Origin: an uncultured Propionimicrobium sp.
Lineage (GTDB): Bacteria; Actinomycetota; Actinomycetes; Propionibacteriales; Propionibacteriaceae
Length of the DNA: 41,534 bases
NCBI GenBank assembly: GCA_946221385.1
Contig: CAMIGX010000015.1
Coordinates: forward strand, 1-41,534
Direction of reading: 5' to 3'
A program made the position numbers and the translations under genes. Of this stretch, positions 6,325 to 15,983 are shown piece by piece. Every line of letters starts with the position of its first letter. Position 1 is the first letter of the stretch. The notes under the pieces were generated by a model. The model worked only from the letters and a program-made list of their open reading frames with translations. It was not told the DNA's origin and ran no database searches.

Positions 6325-7542
6325 TCAGTCGAGCATTTCGAATAGTCCGCGGACGACCTCGACGCCGTGCGCCCAGATCGCGTCGTGCTGCCAGCCGTCA
6401 TGGGTCCAGAGCCGAAGATTGCCGACCCGCTCAGCTGACCTCGAGGTCAGCTCATAAGGCAGATAAACATCGCTTGGGAACAGCAGCGCCGCGATGGGCA
6501 CTTGGTTTTCGCTGACGTCCTTTGCTTGCGCGGTCAGATCGGCCATCTGGTGCACCTGGTCTACCGCTGGATAGAACGGTTGCAAGGCAGGATCTTCCTT
6601 GAAATGGGTACTGAAGAATTGGTTGCCCAACAAAGTCAGGTCGGCAAATTCGTCACAATAGATCCGTTCGGCCGACCAATTGACCGCCTGCCCCGGTCGG
6701 GCCATCACCGATTCATGAATGACCGCCCACAGCGGCATACTCTCCAGTGAAATCACCGCGCTCAGTTGCGCTTTGAAATCCCCCCGCAGCCGCTTTTCGC
6801 CCCGATGGGTGGTGAAAGGCATCTCTAGCAGATTCGCCAACCGCCCGAAATCGCCCTCCTCCCCTAAAAGCACCCCGCAAGACCGGAAACGGGTCGACGA
6901 GAGTCGTTCGCCGGTCGGCATTATTTCGTCGTGCTCGTCCAGATGCTGGGCGATGTCGGTGACGCGCTGTTCAAGCCAAGGGATCTCGTCAAACATCTGC
7001 TGTTGACGATCTCGTAGCAACTGGTAGCCGAGGCGGTTAAAGACGTCGACGTCCATCTGCGGCTCGGGCACGCAGCCGATCAGATGCGCGCGGCGCACAC
7101 CGTCCGGGAAATAGGACAGATAGGAACCAGTGCAAGCCGCGCCAAAGGAATTGCCCAACAGATCCCATTGCGCGATGTCTAGCTGCTGACGCAGCGCTTC
7201 GGCGTCTGCGGCAATATCCGGTGGACGCAGATGGGCCAACAGCTTGGCAGTGATGCGTTCGGGGGTCGTCTTGTCGATCTTGGTCGAGCGCCCAGTGCCA
7301 CGCTCGTCGAGCAGAAAGACCCGATAGCGGCGCAGCGCTTCGGGAATCCAATCCATCAATGTGCGTGGCCCGGGTTTGCCGGGGCCACCTTGGAAGTAGA
7401 TCAGCGCGGGAAGCGTCTCATCGGTGTACAGCTCGCGGGCGAAGATCGTCAGTTTTCCGCTGTTCGGATCGGCATGATCGATCGGAACTTCGATCTCGTG
7501 TTCACGCTGTGTCACGCCTGGCAGGTAGACAGTCGAATTCAC
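6325..7542 (-). CDS. Alpha/beta-fold peptidase, S33 (prolyl iminopeptidase-like)
   Basis: A 405-residue cytoplasmic hydrolase of the S33 family, whose members cleave N-terminal proline or related residues. Seen: Q-G-G-P-G (residues 51-55, the oxyanion element usually H-G-G-P-G), D-E-R-G-T-G-R-S (79-86), the nucleophile elbow G-N-S-F-G with Ser132, and a C-terminal H-D-G-W-Q-H-D that should carry the catalytic His. The GTG at 7542 is preferred to the ATG at 7560 because GGAGG lies six bases before the GTG. Its 3' end almost touches the cassette B EspG-like gene, and it is divergent from the frameshifted gene at 7559. Substrate not determined. Confidence 0.85.
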   Translation of the reverse strand: MNSTVYLPGVTQREHEIEVPIDHADPNSGKLTIFARELYTDETLPALIYFQGGPGKPGPRTLMDWIPEALRRYRVFLLDERGTGRSTKIDKTTPERITAKLLAHLRPPDIAADAEALRQQLDIAQWDLLGNSFGAACTGSYLSYFPDGVRRAHLIGCVPEPQMDVDVFNRLGYQLLRDRQQQMFDEIPWLEQRVTDIAQHLDEHDEIMPTGERLSSTRFRSCGVLLGEEGDFGRLANLLEMPFTTHRGEKRLRGDFKAQLSAVISLESMPLWAVIHESVMARPGQAVNWSAERIYCDEFADLTLLGNQFFSTHFKEDPALQPFYPAVDQVHQMADLTAQAKDVSENQVPIAALLFPSDVYLPYELTSRSAERVGNLRLWTHDGWQHDAIWAHGVEVVRGLFEMLD

Positions 7543-7558
7543 GAGTATCCTCCGGTGC

Positions 7559-9311
7559 ATGCTCTTGCATTCTGTCGAAGACGTCGGCCACGACTTCTTA
7601 GTCGCTGAAGCCTTCGAAGCCCCGATTTTACCTGAGTGGCGGCTGGCCTATTTCTCGCTAGTGTTGCCGATTCCGTCGGCAGCCGGCTTAGCCAGCGATG
7701 GCAGACCATTTGATTTCGCGACGGCAGATGGCTGGAACTACGGCCGCGACAAGGGCATTCGCACCATCGAGAATCCGCAATGGGACGAGGCACGTCAGGT
7801 CTTCTGCAAGCCTCTACCCCGCGAGGGCTATTACGGCGACCTGATCGTCGAAGGTGGCCGGCCCTGTTACAACGACGCCCGGGAGCGCTTTGTCGACCCC
7901 CTGGATGCTGCCATGGGCGCTGCGTCGGTCGACGTCGACATCGCCAGATCGTCCCCTGCTGCCGCACGGCAGCGCAGAGAGACTTTCAGCCACGACGATC
8001 TGGCGAAGGTGCGAGCTGAGAATCAGGCTCGCCGTTGTGCCAAGCAACGCTGGACAAGCGAAGTGCCGCTCGCTGAAGCGGGCTGGGATGAGCGCATTTT
8101 CGCCCACCATTTCAATTTCACCCCGTTGCGCAACGAGACATTTTTTGAATTGGTGAACTATGACCAGCAGCTGCCCTGGGAAGACCAAATTCGAGGGGAA
8201 CGAAATAGTCACGGCCCGGCGACATTGCGGCTGATGTCTGCCGAGGTCATGCAATTCCACGACCTCAACCTGACCAATCTGGACGGCGCGGTGCCCGAAC
8301 CGGCCAAGATCAATAGCGACTTCTTGATCCTCAATGTGGCAGCAGAAAATATTTCGTCAGCGACCTTGGCGTTCTTGAGTGCGACGTTGAGCCGGCCACG
8401 AAATTCGTCCCAGTTTTACGCCCACGATGGGGATTATGACGCCAGCCCGCCGCAGCTCTATGCCTTGCCGAAATTCGTCGGTGCCGTCCAACATTGCCGG
8501 CCCGTTGACGCTGCAATCGCAAAGCTGCCAGTGGTCTTGGGACGAGCAATGGGCTTGGCAGATTCTCACCGGCGCTGACTCCTATCCCGAGCAGGTGCCG
8601 CAGCAAAGCCAAGCAGCGCTAGCCGAATTGGTCGCCGCCACCTTGTCGTCGTGGACGATCATGACCTCAGCTGGCGGCGTGTCTTTGGTGCGAAAGAAGT
8701 CCGCGAGCCGCGAAGGCATGCGTTATTGGTCGATGGCCAATACCCGTTTCGTCGACATCGTCATGTTGCAGATGCGCGCGCAAGCCGGCGAGGGCCATTT
8801 GCGTAAGTCACTGCAAATAGTCGGGGAACACAGCACCGCTGGCCGCGGCGCTAGCGACGAAAAATCACAGCGCGCCGATCTGCAAGCTGACCTGGAACGC
8901 CTAGAGATGCTGCAGCTGGATCACATCGAGATTCGCGACAAATTGTGGTTCCGTTCGGTGCCCGGGCGCGACATCGATACCCGCGTGCTCAAAGGTCTGC
9001 AACGTGCCACTGGTTTCGACCAATTGCGCGAAGATTTCGACTCCAAGGTGCAATCCCGGCAAGACGTCATCCGCACCCAATTTGAGCAGCTCTCTGGGGT
9101 CATCGCCGAGCAAGACGCCAAACGTTCGGAGGCGACGAACTTGGTGCTCGGTTTCGTCGCCGCTGCGATCGGTGCGCCGGACTGGGCGGCGGCAATGGGG
9201 CACGACACAGTCGCCGGCACCTTGCTGTGGGGGCTAGTCATCTTCTGCACGATGTTCCTCGCGGTCGGCGTCATCCAAGCAGTGTTTCGACTGTGGCGAA
9301 GGAACGGTTGA
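7559..9311 (+). pseudogene. Uncharacterised protein with C-terminal membrane segments, frameshifted
   Basis: Two consecutive frames together make one protein of ~580 residues. The first part runs from ATG 7559 in one frame to a stop at 8578. The second part is open to 9311 in the +1 frame, and its convincing protein-like sequence starts around 8480-8540 (W-S-W-D-E-Q-W-A-W-Q). A one-base indel in that interval would join them. The N-terminal part is globular and soluble. The C-terminal part has a long coiled-coil-like stretch (L-E-M-L-Q-L-D-H-I-E-I-R), then two hydrophobic segments and a basic tail, which is superficially like CorA-type membrane proteins, but I do not recognise a family. Sequencing error, a real frameshift and programmed frameshifting remain possible. 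Confidence 0.6.
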
Positions 9312-9421
9312 GCAAGGCGCTAGCAGGGTCATCCGTGATCCGCAGACGCACTGAACTCTGTCACGCGAGCGGCTTTTGGCTGGGCATGGTGAGTGGCCAG
9401 CCCAGCAACTAGGATCACTAC

Positions 9422-10966
9422 ATGACTCCCCCGAGCACTTTCGATCTTGACATCGACGACGCTCAAGATCTGCTCGTCTTAGCCATTGACGTCGGTTCTA
9501 CTGCGACCAGAGCCGCGGTCTATGACGCCAGCGGCCGTCCGGTAGGCGAGCGGGCAAAAGTCGCTCACAGCTTCACTAGTCGGGTCGACGGCGCGTCGAT
9601 GATTGACGCTGACCAGGTCACTGAAGAGGTCCAGCAGGTCATTGCTGCGTTGCTGCAACAATTCCAAGGCCGGACGATCGCTGCCGTCGCGATCGACACC
9701 TTCGCGGCGTCGCTGGTCGGCGTCGACGCGCAAGGCGCAGCGACCACGGAATGCATCACCTATAACGACTCCCGCTGCTCAGCTCAGGTAGCTAAGCTGC
9801 GCGCTGAGGTCGACGAATTGGACTATCAACGACGCACTGGTTGCCGGCTGCATGCGTCCTATTTGCCGGCGAAATTGCGCTGGCTAGCCGCTGATCGCCC
9901 AGCCGATTTTGACCGCACCAAACGTTGGCTGTCATTAGGCGAATATGTCCAGCTGAAGCTGCTCGGCGACAGCGCCGTCGGCACTTCGACCGGGGCCTGG
10001 TCGGGATTGCTGAACCGTCAGCAAGGCACTTGGGACGACCAAGCGCTGGATTTGGCGGGCATCAAGCCTAAACGGCTGTTGGCCTTGGCCGATCCAGAAG
10101 ACACCCTGCAGCCACGGAAGGGATCCGTGGCCGATCAGCACTGGCCGTCACTTCGCCAAGCGCGTTGGCTCGCTCCGGTCAGTGACGGCTATTCATCGAC
10201 GTTAGGCGTCGGTTTGACCGCAGGTGGCATCGTCATCAACCTCGCGACGTCTGGCGCGATGCGGATGCTCATCGACGATCCGCTAGTAGGCGACAAGCGC
10301 AGCGGCGATTCGTTCGAGATGCCGGCCGGCTTGTGGTGCTATCGGGTCAATTCGCGACAGAGTTTGCTGGGCGGAGCGACCAATGACGTCGGACGCGCGA
10401 CGGCTTGGCTGCGCCGGGAAATGCAGCTGCCTGAAGGTGCTGATTTGGCCGAGCAAATCGCTGGTGAACCGTCGCCAGCTACCCCCGCGGTGTTGCCTTT
10501 CTTCACCGGTGAGCGTTCCACCGGTTGGTTAGGTAATGCTCGAGCCACAGTGCACAGCTTGGGTTATGCGTCCACTGCACTGGATCTTTATCGGGGCACC
10601 CTGGAAGGCATCGTTTGGTCCTTTGGCCGGATTTTGCGTCAGGTATCGCAAATCGCGAGCTTGCCGGACGAGGCTCGCGTCGGTGGTCGAGTCAGCTCCG
10701 AGGCGCCTGGTCTGGTGCCGCTCTTGGCTGACGGACTGGAGTTGGCGATGGTGCCGGTGACGATCAAACGATCGACCCTGCGCGGCACCGCGCTGATGGC
10801 GCTCGACGTGCTCGCCCCAGACGTGCCACGCTTCGCGGTGCCGACTGGCGAACCGATCATTCCCGATCCGGCGAACGCTGAATATCACCGTTCGCGTACT
10901 GCGCTGCTCGACGAGCTGTATGCGGACATGGCTACCGGTCTCACGGCGCCGCCAGCGGCTGACTAG
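9422..10966 (+). CDS. gntK: FGGY-family gluconokinase
   Basis: A 514-residue carbohydrate kinase of the FGGY family. It has the N-terminal phosphate loop A-I-D-V-G-S-T-A-T-R, a central I-D-T-F-A-A-S and T-Y-N-D-S-R region, N-L-A-T-S-G-A-M-R, and the C-terminal domain motif F-F-T-G-E-R-S-T-G-W, typical of gluconate/xylulose kinases. The reaction is most likely ATP-dependent phosphorylation of gluconate to 6-phosphogluconate. Placement directly before transaldolase and zwf supports gluconate over xylulose, though substrate cannot be proven from sequence. A truncated homologue of its 5' end lies at 1598. Confidence 0.8.
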   Translation: MTPPSTFDLDIDDAQDLLVLAIDVGSTATRAAVYDASGRPVGERAKVAHSFTSRVDGASMIDADQVTEEVQQVIAALLQQFQGRTIAAVAIDTFAASLVGVDAQGAATTECITYNDSRCSAQVAKLRAEVDELDYQRRTGCRLHASYLPAKLRWLAADRPADFDRTKRWLSLGEYVQLKLLGDSAVGTSTGAWSGLLNRQQGTWDDQALDLAGIKPKRLLALADPEDTLQPRKGSVADQHWPSLRQARWLAPVSDGYSSTLGVGLTAGGIVINLATSGAMRMLIDDPLVGDKRSGDSFEMPAGLWCYRVNSRQSLLGGATNDVGRATAWLRREMQLPEGADLAEQIAGEPSPATPAVLPFFTGERSTGWLGNARATVHSLGYASTALDLYRGTLEGIVWSFGRILRQVSQIASLPDEARVGGRVSSEAPGLVPLLADGLELAMVPVTIKRSTLRGTALMALDVLAPDVPRFAVPTGEPIIPDPANAEYHRSRTALLDELYADMATGLTAPPAAD

Positions 10967-11004
10967 TTTTGGTATTAGCCATGTCAATGTCGAAAGGAAC
11001 CCCA

Positions 11005-12114
11005 ATGAATCAACGACTCCAGGCTCTGCATGACGCTGGCGTGTCCATCTGGTTGGACGACCTATCGCGGCAGCGCATTGACGGCGGCGAACTCGCGTCA
11101 ATGATCGAAGAGCGCAGCGTTACCGGCGTCACCACTAATCCCACGATTTTCGCTGCGGCCTTCCAGGACATGAGCGTCTATGGCGACCAGCTGGCCAAGC
11201 TCAAGGAGCAGGGCGGGGACGTCGAAGAGGTCATCGCTGCGCTGATGAGCCGCGACGTCAAGGATGCCTGTCAGGTATTCGCGCCGGTCTTTGACCAGTC
11301 CAATGGCTATGACGGACGCGTTTCGATCGAGGTCGCCCCGACCTTGGCCAATGACGCCGACGCCACCGTCGCGCAGGCTGAGCAGCTAGCTGAGCGGGTC
11401 GGTGAGGACAATGTGCTAGTCAAGATTCCCGCGACAAAGGAAGGCTTGGTGGCGATTCGCAAGACCATCGCCAGCGGCATCAGCGTCAACGTCACCTTGA
11501 TTTTCAGCCTGCAGCGCTATCGCGAGGTCATCGACGCCTACCTGAGCGGTTTGGAGGACGCTGCTGAGCAGGGTCGCGATCTTTCGTTGATCCACTCGGT
11601 GGCTTCGTTCTTCGTCAGCCGCGTGGACACTGAAATCGACCAGCGGCTGGAAGAGATCGGTACCGAAGAGGCACTGGCGCTACGCGGTAAGGCTGCTGTG
11701 GCCAACGCTCAGCTGGCCTATCAGGCTTTCCAGGACGCGTTCAATTCAGAACGTTTCGCGAAGCTGGCAGAGCAGGGCGCCAATGTGCAGCGCCCGCTGT
11801 GGGCATCGACTGGAGTCAAGAACCCCGACTACGCAGACACGATGTACGTCGACCAGCTGGTCGCGCCCCGCTGCGTCAACACGATGCCTGAAAAGACGCT
11901 GCTAGCCTTCGGCGAGCGTGGTACCGTCGCTGACTCGGGCGATTCCATCACCGCCAATTACGCCAATGCTGGCAATGTCATGGCGCAGTTGGCGATGATC
12001 GGTATCGACTTGGATGACGTCTACGACAAGCTCGAAAAAGAGGGTGTCGATAAATTCATCAAGTCGTGGGAAGAGCTCGTCGAAAGCGTGCAGACCGCTC
12101 TCGATAAAGCCTGA
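11005..12114 (+). CDS. tal: Transaldolase
   Basis: A 369-residue cytoplasmic enzyme of the pentose phosphate pathway that transfers a dihydroxyacetone unit from sedoheptulose 7-phosphate to glyceraldehyde 3-phosphate. Seen: G-V-T-T-N-P-T-I-F near the N-terminus, and V-L-V-K-I-P-A-T with the Schiff-base Lys at 140. Length fits the actinobacterial class. The ATG at 11005 is chosen over one at 10981 or an upstream GTG/TTG because GAAAGGAA lies just before it and the protein then begins as in homologues. It sits between gluconokinase and zwf; a transketolase gene, often adjacent, is absent from the window. Confidence 0.95.
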   Translation: MNQRLQALHDAGVSIWLDDLSRQRIDGGELASMIEERSVTGVTTNPTIFAAAFQDMSVYGDQLAKLKEQGGDVEEVIAALMSRDVKDACQVFAPVFDQSNGYDGRVSIEVAPTLANDADATVAQAEQLAERVGEDNVLVKIPATKEGLVAIRKTIASGISVNVTLIFSLQRYREVIDAYLSGLEDAAEQGRDLSLIHSVASFFVSRVDTEIDQRLEEIGTEEALALRGKAAVANAQLAYQAFQDAFNSERFAKLAEQGANVQRPLWASTGVKNPDYADTMYVDQLVAPRCVNTMPEKTLLAFGERGTVADSGDSITANYANAGNVMAQLAMIGIDLDDVYDKLEKEGVDKFIKSWEELVESVQTALDKA

Positions 12115-12166
12115 CGCATCGCCCTTTGCGGCGAGCTAGAAATCGTCAATAGAAAGCGGAGAATTT

Positions 12167-13696
12167 GTGACTGACACGACGTGGACCAATCCGCTGCGTG
12201 ACGAACGTGACCGTCGGTTGCCCCGAGTAGCTGGGCCCAGCGCCGTAGTGCTATTTGGGGTCACCGGCGATCTCGCGCAGAAGAAATTGCTGCCCGCGCT
12301 TTATGATTTGGCTAATCACAGCGCGCTGCCGCCGAGCTTCGGATTAGTGGGTTTCGCCCGCCGCGATTGGAGCCTCGAGCAGTTTCTGCAATTCGTCAAA
12401 GAATCCATTCAAGCCCACGCACGCACCGAATTTCGTGACGAAGTGTGGCGGCAGATGGCTAGCGGCATCCGCTTCGTGTCAGGCACCTTCGACGATCCGG
12501 ATGCTTTCGTCCGGCTAGGGGAAACGCTGACTGACCTGGATGAAAATTTCGGATGCCAGGGTAATCACGCGTTCTATTTGTCAATTCCGCCGAAGAACTT
12601 CGAAGAGGTCATCGAACAATTGACCTCGCATGGCTTGACGGATCAGAATTCTGGTTGGAAACGTGCCGTCATCGAAAAGCCATTCGGGCATGATTTGGCT
12701 TCCGCCAAGGAATTGAATGATGTCGTCTCGAAAGCGTTTCCCGCTGAATCGGTCTTTCGGATTGACCACTATCTAGGTAAAGAGACCGTCCAAAATTTGT
12801 TGGCTTTCCGATTCGCGAACACCATGTTCGAGCCGATTTGGAATTCCGCATATGTCTCACATGTCCAAATCACGATGGCTGAAGACATCGGTATTGGAAG
12901 CCGTGCCGGATATTACGACGGCGTAGGCGCAGCCCGCGACGTCATTCAAAATCACCTCCTGCAATTGATGGCCCTGACGGCAATGGACGAGCCAAATGAT
13001 TTCAGCGCCAAGAATTTACGGGTCGAAAAGGAGAAGGTGCTGGAAGCCAGTCACGTGCCGGCTGACTTGGACGCCCACACGGCCAATGGTCAATATTCAG
13101 CTGGCTGGATCGGCGGTCGCAAGGTCAAGGGTTTCCTGGAAGAAGACGGCATGCCTGCCGACTCGATCACCGAGAGCTATGCCGCGATCCGCGTCGACAT
13201 CGAGAATCGTCGGTGGGCTGGCGTGCCGTTCTATTTGCGGACGGCCAAGCGCGTGCCGCGGCGCGTCACCGAGATCGCTTTGATCTTCAAGCGCGCACCG
13301 CATCTTTCGTTCAAGCGCGGTCAGGTCGAGGCGCTCGGTCCGAACTCGCTAGTCATGCGCATTCAGCCCAACGAGGGCATCGACATGACCTTCGGCGCTA
13401 AGGCGCCCGGCTCGACGATGGACATTCGTCAAGTCGCAATGGATTTCTCATATCAGGGGTCGTTCACCGAGACCAGCCCGGAAGCCTATGAGCGGCTGAT
13501 CTTGGATGTCTTGCTGGGCGATCCCCCGCTGTTCCCCCAGCAGCGTGAGGTGGAATTGTCCTGGGAGATTCTGGATCCGGTGCTCAACCGGTGGGGTGAA
13601 CGAGGCAAGCCCGAGCAATATGAGGCCGGCACTTGGGGTCCCCAGTGCGGAGTCGAGATGTTGGCTCGAGACGGGTTCAGGTGGCGGCGACCATGA
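12167..13696 (+). CDS. zwf: Glucose-6-phosphate 1-dehydrogenase
   Basis: A 509-residue enzyme for the first oxidative step of the pentose phosphate pathway (glucose 6-phosphate + NADP+ to 6-phosphogluconolactone + NADPH). Seen: the nucleotide-binding start G-V-T-G-D-L-A-Q-K-K, the substrate motif R-I-D-H-Y-L-G-K-E with its active-site His near residue 201, and E-K-P-F-G-H-D. It starts at GTG 12167, preceded by AAGCGGAG. It lies 52 bp after tal and is followed by its assembly partner opcA, so co-expression is expected. Confidence 0.97.
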   Translation: MTDTTWTNPLRDERDRRLPRVAGPSAVVLFGVTGDLAQKKLLPALYDLANHSALPPSFGLVGFARRDWSLEQFLQFVKESIQAHARTEFRDEVWRQMASGIRFVSGTFDDPDAFVRLGETLTDLDENFGCQGNHAFYLSIPPKNFEEVIEQLTSHGLTDQNSGWKRAVIEKPFGHDLASAKELNDVVSKAFPAESVFRIDHYLGKETVQNLLAFRFANTMFEPIWNSAYVSHVQITMAEDIGIGSRAGYYDGVGAARDVIQNHLLQLMALTAMDEPNDFSAKNLRVEKEKVLEASHVPADLDAHTANGQYSAGWIGGRKVKGFLEEDGMPADSITESYAAIRVDIENRRWAGVPFYLRTAKRVPRRVTEIALIFKRAPHLSFKRGQVEALGPNSLVMRIQPNEGIDMTFGAKAPGSTMDIRQVAMDFSYQGSFTETSPEAYERLILDVLLGDPPLFPQQREVELSWEILDPVLNRWGERGKPEQYEAGTWGPQCGVEMLARDGFRWRRP

Positions 13697-13751
13697 GCGA
13701 TTGCATCCCAGCCACTGAAAACTCTGAATTGCAGATTGGACCAAGCCAGCG

Positions 13752-14693
13752 ATGCTGACCAAGTTGACCAATACCGATGCCCGCGAGATCACCGCAACGC
13801 TGGTCGCCGGGGAACGTACCGGCCGTGCCGGCAGCGGCCAGGTGCTGACTTTAATCGTCGACACCGACGTGGAACATTACGACGACGTCCGCGAGAATGC
13901 GCTGGAAGCGGGGCGGCTGCATCCGTCCCGAGTGCTCCTGATCGTTCGGGAGCCAGACGCGATCCATCGCCACGCACCCGTCGATGATGAGGTCGACACT
14001 GGCATCGACGCCGAGGTATTGAACGGCGACGACTTGCCGGGCGAAATGATCACGCTATGGCTTTCTGGCGACGCTGAGCGGCATGCTTCGTCTGTCGTGC
14101 GCCCCTTGCTGCTGCCTGAACTTCCACTCGCCATCTGGTGGCCGGGCGCGCCGCCGGAGAATCTGGAAGACCACGAACTGGCGTTCTTGACCCAACGGCA
14201 GCTGGTCGAATGCGGCAAAGCTGAAGACCAAATGGCGGCCTTGCGCAATTTCGCTGAACATCATCGGCACGGCCAAACCGATCTTGGCTGGGCTCGGCTG
14301 ACTCGCTGGCGGGCCTTGCTCGTCGCAATGCTGGACCATGTGCAATCTCCGGTGCGTTCGGCAAAGATCAGCGCTCCGTTAGATCTCGCGCCGGGCGCAA
14401 TCATGCAGGCTTGGCTGCGCATGCAATTGCAGGTGGATGTCGACTGGGAGGCCTCCGCAGGCCCTGGACTGACTGGAGTCAGCTTCGAAACTGAAGCCGG
14501 AGAGGTTTCGTTGAAGCGCGTCACCGCGACCGAAGGACTGGCGAAACTACCAAATAGCGAACCAGTCAAGGTTGCTTTGGCTCGACGGCGCACTCGTGAG
14601 CTGCTCGGCGAAGAGTTGACGCGGCTGGCCGGCGATCAAATGTTTGACGCTGTGATAGCCGAGATCGACCAGCACTCGGAGGCTAAGCAGTGA
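13752..14693 (+). CDS. opcA: Glucose-6-phosphate dehydrogenase assembly protein OpcA
   Basis: A 313-residue OpcA-family protein. It opens with M-L-T-K-L-T-N-T and carries G-Q-V-L-T-L-I-V, H-P-S-R-V-L-L-I-V, and the family's P-L-L-L-P-E-L-P-L-A-I-W-W-P-G block. OpcA supports assembly or redox control of glucose-6-phosphate dehydrogenase in cyanobacteria and actinobacteria. It sits between zwf and pgl, as in most actinobacteria, and its stop overlaps the pgl start (GTGA). Confidence 0.93.
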   Translation: MLTKLTNTDAREITATLVAGERTGRAGSGQVLTLIVDTDVEHYDDVRENALEAGRLHPSRVLLIVREPDAIHRHAPVDDEVDTGIDAEVLNGDDLPGEMITLWLSGDAERHASSVVRPLLLPELPLAIWWPGAPPENLEDHELAFLTQRQLVECGKAEDQMAALRNFAEHHRHGQTDLGWARLTRWRALLVAMLDHVQSPVRSAKISAPLDLAPGAIMQAWLRMQLQVDVDWEASAGPGLTGVSFETEAGEVSLKRVTATEGLAKLPNSEPVKVALARRRTRELLGEELTRLAGDQMFDAVIAEIDQHSEAKQ

Positions 14694-15472
14694 ATTTGCC
14701 GACCAGCACTGCCTGCCGGGCGCTCATCGAACGACCGGGCAATCGTGTCTACCGATTCCCCGACGAAGCTGCCATGCTGACTAATGTTTTCGTCGCGTTG
14801 ACCCAGGCAATCGTCGAAATTCAAGAACGCCAACAGCGCGTGCAATTGGCAGTCGGTGGCGGCAGGACGATGCGAGAACTGTTCGAGACGATGGCGCGCT
14901 TGGGCGGCGCGAGCCGCATCGATAGCGCCGGGCTAGAGCTTTGGTGGGTCAGCGAACGATATGTCGCCTTTAGCGACCCTGACCGAAATTCGACTCAGGC
15001 GCTCGGCCAGCTAGCTAAGACATTCGCGATCGTGCCTGCGCAAATCCATGCCATGCCAATGACGTCGACCACCGCGGACGCGCAAAAGGCGGCGCAACAA
15101 TATGGCGCCGAAATTGGCGAGCGGGTCTTCGATCTGTGCGTCGTGGGCATGGGTGCCGCCGGAGAGGTCGGCGCGATCTACCCAGACCATCCGTCGCTGA
15201 CTACTGCTGTGGAGAGTTCGGCGAAGACTTTTGGCGTCTCCGATCCCCCGTCTGGCAAGGGCGAACGAATCTCGTTGACCTTCGAGACGATAAACAGTTC
15301 GCGTGAAGTGTGGATTCTGGCCAGCGGCCAACATAAGGCCGTTAGCCTGCAACGCGCCTTGAGCGGCGATCCTGCGCTGCCAGCTGCGCACTTGATGGGC
15401 AAAGAACGCACGCGGTGGTTCGTCGACGAGGCGGCCGCCAGCGAATTGACCTACTACCAATGCCAGCTGTGA
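14690..15472 (+). CDS. pgl: 6-phosphogluconolactonase
   Basis: A 260-residue protein of the SOL/DevB family, hydrolysing 6-phosphogluconolactone to 6-phosphogluconate. Seen: L-A-V-G-G-G-R-T-M near residue 55, W-W-V-S-E-R-Y-V, and V-V-G-M-G-A-A-G-E-V-G-A-I-Y-P. The latter corresponds to the family's G-x-G-x-D-G-H-x-A-S motif but with Asp-Gly-His replaced by Ala-Gly-Glu, a departure in the active-site loop worth noting. The GTG start overlaps the opcA stop and has GGAGG seven bases upstream. It ends the oxidative pentose-phosphate gene set. Confidence 0.93.
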   Translation: MNLPTSTACRALIERPGNRVYRFPDEAAMLTNVFVALTQAIVEIQERQQRVQLAVGGGRTMRELFETMARLGGASRIDSAGLELWWVSERYVAFSDPDRNSTQALGQLAKTFAIVPAQIHAMPMTSTTADAQKAAQQYGAEIGERVFDLCVVGMGAAGEVGAIYPDHPSLTTAVESSAKTFGVSDPPSGKGERISLTFETINSSREVWILASGQHKAVSLQRALSGDPALPAAHLMGKERTRWFVDEAAASELTYYQCQL

Positions 15473-15558
15473 ATGACGCTGAGCTTGCTTTGGAGCAGGT
15501 GGCGGCGCAGCCCAAGCCCGACTACAAAGACGGTTCAGCGCTGCACTCGGGTCGCTAG
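15469..15558 (+). CDS. Possible 29-residue peptide after pgl
   Basis: A GTG overlapping the pgl stop (GTGA) opens a 29-codon frame rich in Ala, Gln, Pro and Lys that ends at TAG 15558. The coupling geometry matches opcA-pgl, but there is no other support and it may not be translated. Confidence 0.25.
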   Translation: MNDAELALEQVAAQPKPDYKDGSALHSGR

Positions 15559-15569
15559 GCGCGTCCGAT

Positions 15570-15926
15570 TCAGTAGATGACTTCCCCGCGGGCGCGGCGC
15601 TCCCGCAAAGATTCCAGCGCCTCGGTCAAGATCGCGGCAGCTTCAGCGTCCGAACGACGTTCCTTGACGTAAGCCAAGTGGGTCTTGTACGGCAAGATTT
15701 TCGGCGGTGGGGGCGGGTTTTGCTGGTCGTTGCTGGCGGGCAGTCCGCAGCGGACGCATTCCCACTCTTCGGGGATTTCAGCATCCGCAGCGAATGACGG
15801 ACGAGTCTCGTGCCCATTCGCGCAGTAATAGGTCAATCGCAGTCGCGGCGCAGACTCCCCCCGTTCGGCTTCTCCAACGGGGCCTGCGCCCACTCGACTG
15901 CCTCGGATCGCGCTACCGCCAGCCAC
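15570..15926 (-). CDS. rbpA: RNA polymerase-binding protein RbpA
   Basis: A 118-residue actinobacterial transcription activator that binds RNA polymerase and the principal sigma factor and stabilises open complexes. Seen: an N-terminal I-R-G-S-R-V-G-A tail, a zinc-ribbon-like core with C-A-N-G-H and C-V-R-C-G around A-E-I-P-E-E-W, a K-x-L-P-Y-K-T-H linker, and a C-terminal R-R-S helix (L-E-S-L-R-E-R-R) that in homologues contacts sigma. The start is GTG 15926 with AGGGAG and AGGA upstream. It is the last gene of the leftward tpiA-secG-rbpA run and converges with pgl. Confidence 0.92.
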   Translation of the reverse strand: MAGGSAIRGSRVGAGPVGEAERGESAPRLRLTYYCANGHETRPSFAADAEIPEEWECVRCGLPASNDQQNPPPPPKILPYKTHLAYVKERRSDAEAAAILTEALESLRERRARGEVIY

Positions 15927-15983
15927 GTCCTGACGCTCCCTCTTTAGTGCTTAATTGATTGCAGATCTGGATTGATGACGAAC

